Below are positions 16,592 through 18,329 of a DNA stretch of 18,329 bases, piece after piece. The notes under the pieces are model-generated. The model was not told the DNA's origin and did no database searches. It saw nothing but the letters and a program-made list of their open reading frames with translations. The translations under genes and the position numbers were made by a program. The stretch lies in the NCBI GenBank assembly GCA_947505025.1, contig CANNIJ010000020.1, positions 1 to 18,329 on the forward strand. The letters are read 5' to 3'. Origin of the DNA: Legionellaceae bacterium (GTDB lineage: Bacteria > Pseudomonadota > Gammaproteobacteria > Legionellales > Legionellaceae). The stretch's first letter is position 1. The number at the start of each line of letters is the position of its first letter.

Positions 16592-16616
16592 TAATGTCAG
16601 TCTTATTCAAGCTTTT

Positions 16617-16630
16617 TATAGTTTAGTATA
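16617..16630 (-). promoter_or_regulatory. Putative -10 region of HIT-folE
   Basis: On the minus strand the 14-bp element contains TATACT (complement of 16625-16630), a good -10 box about 30 nt before the HIT ATG. The best -35 candidate is TTGATG (complement of 16650-16655) at a long 19-nt spacing. The same 14 bases recur at 17916-17929 upstream of the HdeD-family gene. Confidence 0.5.
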
Positions 16631-16638
16631 CCTTATTT

Positions 16639-16668
16639 TTGCTTTTAAGCATCAAATCACGGCATAAT
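16639..16668 (+). promoter_or_regulatory. Putative ppa promoter
   Basis: TTGCTT (16639-16644), an 18-nt spacer and CATAAT (16663-16668) lie ahead of ppa, giving a leader of about 25 nt. It is back to back with the minus-strand HIT promoter in the 108-nt divergent gap. Confidence 0.5.
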
Positions 16669-16699
16669 ACGGATCCTAAATCAATCCAGAGATTCTAGC

Positions 16700-17242
16700 A
16701 TGAGTTTTTTAGAAGTAACCAGTGGCCGTGACGTCCCGAATGATATCAATGTGATCATTGAAATACCCGCAAGTGGTGCTCCAGTTAAGTATGAAGTGGA
16801 TAAAGATAATGGGCTATTAAATGTAGATCGGTTTTTCTTAACCCCGATGTTTTATCCAGTAAATTATGGCTATATCCCACAGACTTTATCTGAAGATGGT
16901 GATCCAGTAGATGTGTTAGTGGTAACGCCAGTACCCTTATTATCCGGAGTATTAATCCGTTGTCGTGTGATAGGTATGTTAAATATGACGGATGAAGCTG
17001 GTGTAGACATGAAATTATTAGCTGTGCCAATTAAGAAACTAAGTCCTATCTATGATGAGATTAATACTTACGAAGATTTACCGGTATCTCTAATCAAAAC
17101 AATCGAGCATTTTTTCAGTCATTACAAAGATCTGGATGTGGGAAAATGGGTTAAGTTAGATGGATGGGCAGGTGCGGAGCGTGCGCGGCATGAGATCATG
17201 AGTTGCATAGCACGTTATCAAGGCAGTCAAATAGTTTTTTAG
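16700..17242 (+). CDS. ppa: Inorganic pyrophosphatase (family I)
   Basis: Soluble Mg-dependent enzyme that hydrolyses pyrophosphate from biosynthetic reactions. It is 180 aa (E. coli 176). Active-site residues are all present, offset by one from E. coli: E21, K30, E32, R44, Y56, D66, D68, D71, D98, D103, K105, Y142 and K143. The EDGDPVDVLV signature is intact. CAGAGA just upstream serves as a weak ribosome-binding site for the ATG. It is monocistronic, diverging from HIT-folE and converging on the HdeD-family gene. Confidence 0.98.
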   Translation: MSFLEVTSGRDVPNDINVIIEIPASGAPVKYEVDKDNGLLNVDRFFLTPMFYPVNYGYIPQTLSEDGDPVDVLVVTPVPLLSGVLIRCRVIGMLNMTDEAGVDMKLLAVPIKKLSPIYDEINTYEDLPVSLIKTIEHFFSHYKDLDVGKWVKLDGWAGAERARHEIMSCIARYQGSQIVF

Positions 17243-17246
17243 GTTA

Positions 17247-17287
17247 TTTCATTGATCCATCGTAGCCATGACGATGGATCAATGAAA
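17247..17287. terminator. Bidirectional hairpin between convergent genes
   Basis: A perfect 17-bp inverted repeat, 17247-17263 with 17271-17287, and a 7-nt loop, starting 4 nt after the ppa stop and ending 34 nt from the end of the convergent HdeD-family gene. On neither strand does a T tract follow the stem, so classic intrinsic termination is uncertain. It probably marks or protects the 3' ends of both transcripts. Confidence 0.65.
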
Positions 17288-17321
17288 AACATCGGTGGTT
17301 CCATCTATGTACGCCGAACTA

Positions 17322-17888
17322 TTATTTTTGGGCACTACGCCTTAAGCCTAAAGCTATAAATAGATAGCTCCAACCATTCATCATCAACTCAATCGCAATA
17401 AACAGCCCAATAACCCATAATCCACTGAATGGCCATTGAATTAGAATCAATATACCCAAGATTGATGAGGTTATTCCGGCTAAAAGTAAAAAGCCCCACT
17501 CACTGGTATGTCTTAGTACATAAGCCATAACAAATCTGGTTATACCTATCAAGATGAGGATCCATGCTAACATGGCCGTGATCAATGCACTGGCAAGTAC
17601 TGGATCTTTTATGACTAACACACCACCCAACAGGTATAGAATAGCAATTAAGGCATGCCATAGAACAGCTTTCCATTCTGAACTTTTAAAGACGTCAATT
17701 AATTGCGCGAATCCAGCCACTAAAAATAGCACGCCCAAGAATAAAATGCTCACCAGAGTTAAACCTACAACCATACTTAGGCCCATGATGCCCAAGCAAA
17801 TAAATAAGACTCCTAATGCAAACAGATAGCCCCAATTCCGCGTTAATTCCTTTGGCCAACTGCGTATAGGTTTAATGTTAGGTTCCAT
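17322..17888 (-). CDS. HdeD-family (DUF308) membrane protein
   Basis: Integral membrane protein of 188 aa with six hydrophobic helices arranged as three pairs, the HdeD/DUF308 layout. In E. coli HdeD contributes to acid resistance at high cell density. The exact role of this homologue is unknown. The N-terminus is a short cytoplasmic tail with RSWPKELTRNWGYLFALGVLFICLG, the typical family opening; the second repeat carries LLGGVLVIKDPVLASALIT. GGAG lies 6 nt before the ATG. It is monocistronic, sits between ppa and a putative secreted protein gene, and its promoter element resembles that of the HIT gene. Confidence 0.88.
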   Translation of the reverse strand: MEPNIKPIRSWPKELTRNWGYLFALGVLFICLGIMGLSMVVGLTLVSILFLGVLFLVAGFAQLIDVFKSSEWKAVLWHALIAILYLLGGVLVIKDPVLASALITAMLAWILILIGITRFVMAYVLRHTSEWGFLLLAGITSSILGILILIQWPFSGLWVIGLFIAIELMMNGWSYLFIALGLRRSAQK

Positions 17889-17915
17889 TTTGTTCTCCAG
17901 AATAATTATGCTTAC

Positions 17916-17929
17916 TATAGTTTAGTATA
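17916..17929 (-). promoter_or_regulatory. Putative -10 region of HdeD-family gene
   Basis: The same 14-bp element as at 16617-16630, on the same strand and at a similar distance (27 against 25 nt) from the start codon. The minus-strand -10 is TATACT (complement of 17924-17929). No convincing -35 hexamer lies 15-19 nt further upstream. Confidence 0.45.
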
Positions 17930-17941
17930 GATGATATTCCA

Positions 17942-17975
17942 GACTGCTGAGATTTTATCGGTTCAAGCAGCAGTC
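17942..17975. promoter_or_regulatory. 8-bp dyad, candidate operator
   Basis: GACTGCTG (17942-17949) is perfectly inverted as CAGCAGTC (17968-17975), with an 18-nt centre. It lies between the minus-strand HdeD-family promoter and the + strand TATAAT at 17989, overlapping where a -35 would be. It could bind a dimeric regulator of one or both genes, or form a hairpin in an upstream RNA. Confidence 0.4.
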
Positions 17976-17988
17976 AATGCTTTGTGGA

Positions 17989-17994
17989 TATAAT
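17989..17994 (+). promoter_or_regulatory. Consensus -10 box before putative secreted protein
   Basis: A perfect TATAAT, with expected start near 18001 and a leader of about 100 nt. No acceptable -35 or extended -10 accompanies it, which suggests that an activator is needed if it is real. Confidence 0.45.
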
Positions 17995-18034
17995 GCGAAC
18001 TTTATGCTATATTAATACTCATGACACCCCGACC

Positions 18035-18096
18035 CGGTCCAACATGACCGCTAACTGATAATGGCCAGCCGAATACATAAATTCCCGGCAGTGGAG
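18035..18096 (+). promoter_or_regulatory. Structured leader that may mask the ribosome-binding site
   Basis: CGGTC/GACCG (18035-18039 with 18046-18050) forms a small hairpin. CCAGCCG (18065-18071) can pair with CGGC (18086-18089) and, past a 2-nt bulge, TGG (18092-18094). This would cover part of the GGAG ribosome-binding site (18093-18096). The stretch is richer in G+C than its surroundings. Cis-regulatory function is inference; I do not recognise a known riboswitch class. Confidence 0.3.
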
Positions 18097-18101
18097 CAAG
18101 C

Positions 18102-18329
18102 ATGGACATTACAAAAAATATTCTAATAATTAGTTGTACATTGATGATTTTGACACCAAAGATAACATCTGCTCATAATGCCACAAAAAATAAAATCTCA
18201 ATGAATTTTGCACTGCCAGTAGATCTCACCACTCCCAGTACAACGCCCACATATTCCCCAGCACCAACCGCCAAATTCACTCATTACATCAAAAGCGCCA
18301 CAGAGAGACACAGCAATAATTATCCATCA
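18102..18329 (+). CDS. Putative secreted Thr/Pro-rich protein, 3' end missing
   Basis: An open frame of 76 codons runs from ATG 18102 to the window end without a stop, with GGAG (18093-18096) 5 nt before the start. The first 24 residues look like a Sec signal peptide: a short polar start with one Lys, a hydrophobic core NILIISCTLMILTP, then TSA as a likely signal-peptidase I site before HN. The mature part is rich in Thr, Pro, Ser and Ala (TTPSTTPTYSPAPTA), resembling a flexible linker. I recognise no family and assign no function. Export is supported by sequence; everything else depends on the missing C-terminal part. Confidence 0.65.
   Translation, partial: MDITKNILIISCTLMILTPKITSAHNATKNKISMNFALPVDLTTPSTTPTYSPAPTAKFTHYIKSATERHSNNYPS

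Overview
The window reads as chromosomal DNA of a moderately A+T-rich gammaproteobacterium, most likely a member of the Legionellales (Legionella/Coxiella/Aquicella relatives). The evidence is gene order plus protein similarity recalled from known families: the distal nuo (complex I) genes run directly into initiator tRNA, rimP, nusA, infB, rbfA, truB, rpsO and pnp. As I recall, this nuo-to-rimP junction is typical of Legionella and Coxiella, whereas the tRNA-fMet-to-pnp part is shared with E. coli. The species cannot be fixed from the sequence alone.

Region 1 (1-5825, + strand): the 3' end of nuoJ, then complete nuoK, nuoL, nuoM and nuoN. These are the membrane-arm and proton-pumping subunits of NADH:ubiquinone oxidoreductase, packed with 3-19 nt gaps. 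Region 2 (5826-6071): a sigma-70-like promoter, tRNA-fMet with encoded CCA, and an intrinsic terminator. Region 3 (6072-14474, + strand): the transcription/translation/RNA-decay cluster rimP-nusA-infB-rbfA-truB-rpsO-pnp. It has RNA hairpins between nusA and infB, in the rpsO leader and in the rpsO-pnp gap, and its own promoter before rpsO.

Region 4 (14487-17888) is a set of housekeeping and accessory genes. A HI0933/YhiN-type flavoprotein follows pnp on the + strand and meets, tail to tail with a 2-nt gap, a minus-strand pair (HinT-like HIT protein, then folE). Inorganic pyrophosphatase (ppa) diverges from that pair and converges on a HdeD-family membrane protein across a 17-bp perfect hairpin.

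Region 5 (17889-18329) is the least ordinary part. It holds a minus-strand promoter element shared with the HIT gene, an 8-bp dyad, a consensus TATAAT with no good -35, and a G+C-richer leader that can fold over the ribosome-binding site. These precede the start of an unrecognised Thr/Pro-rich secreted protein cut off by the window end. I saw no mobile elements, CRISPR arrays, rRNA genes or defence systems. Most of the window is well-understood core genome; the novel material is in the regulatory RNA/DNA elements and the last 400 bases.
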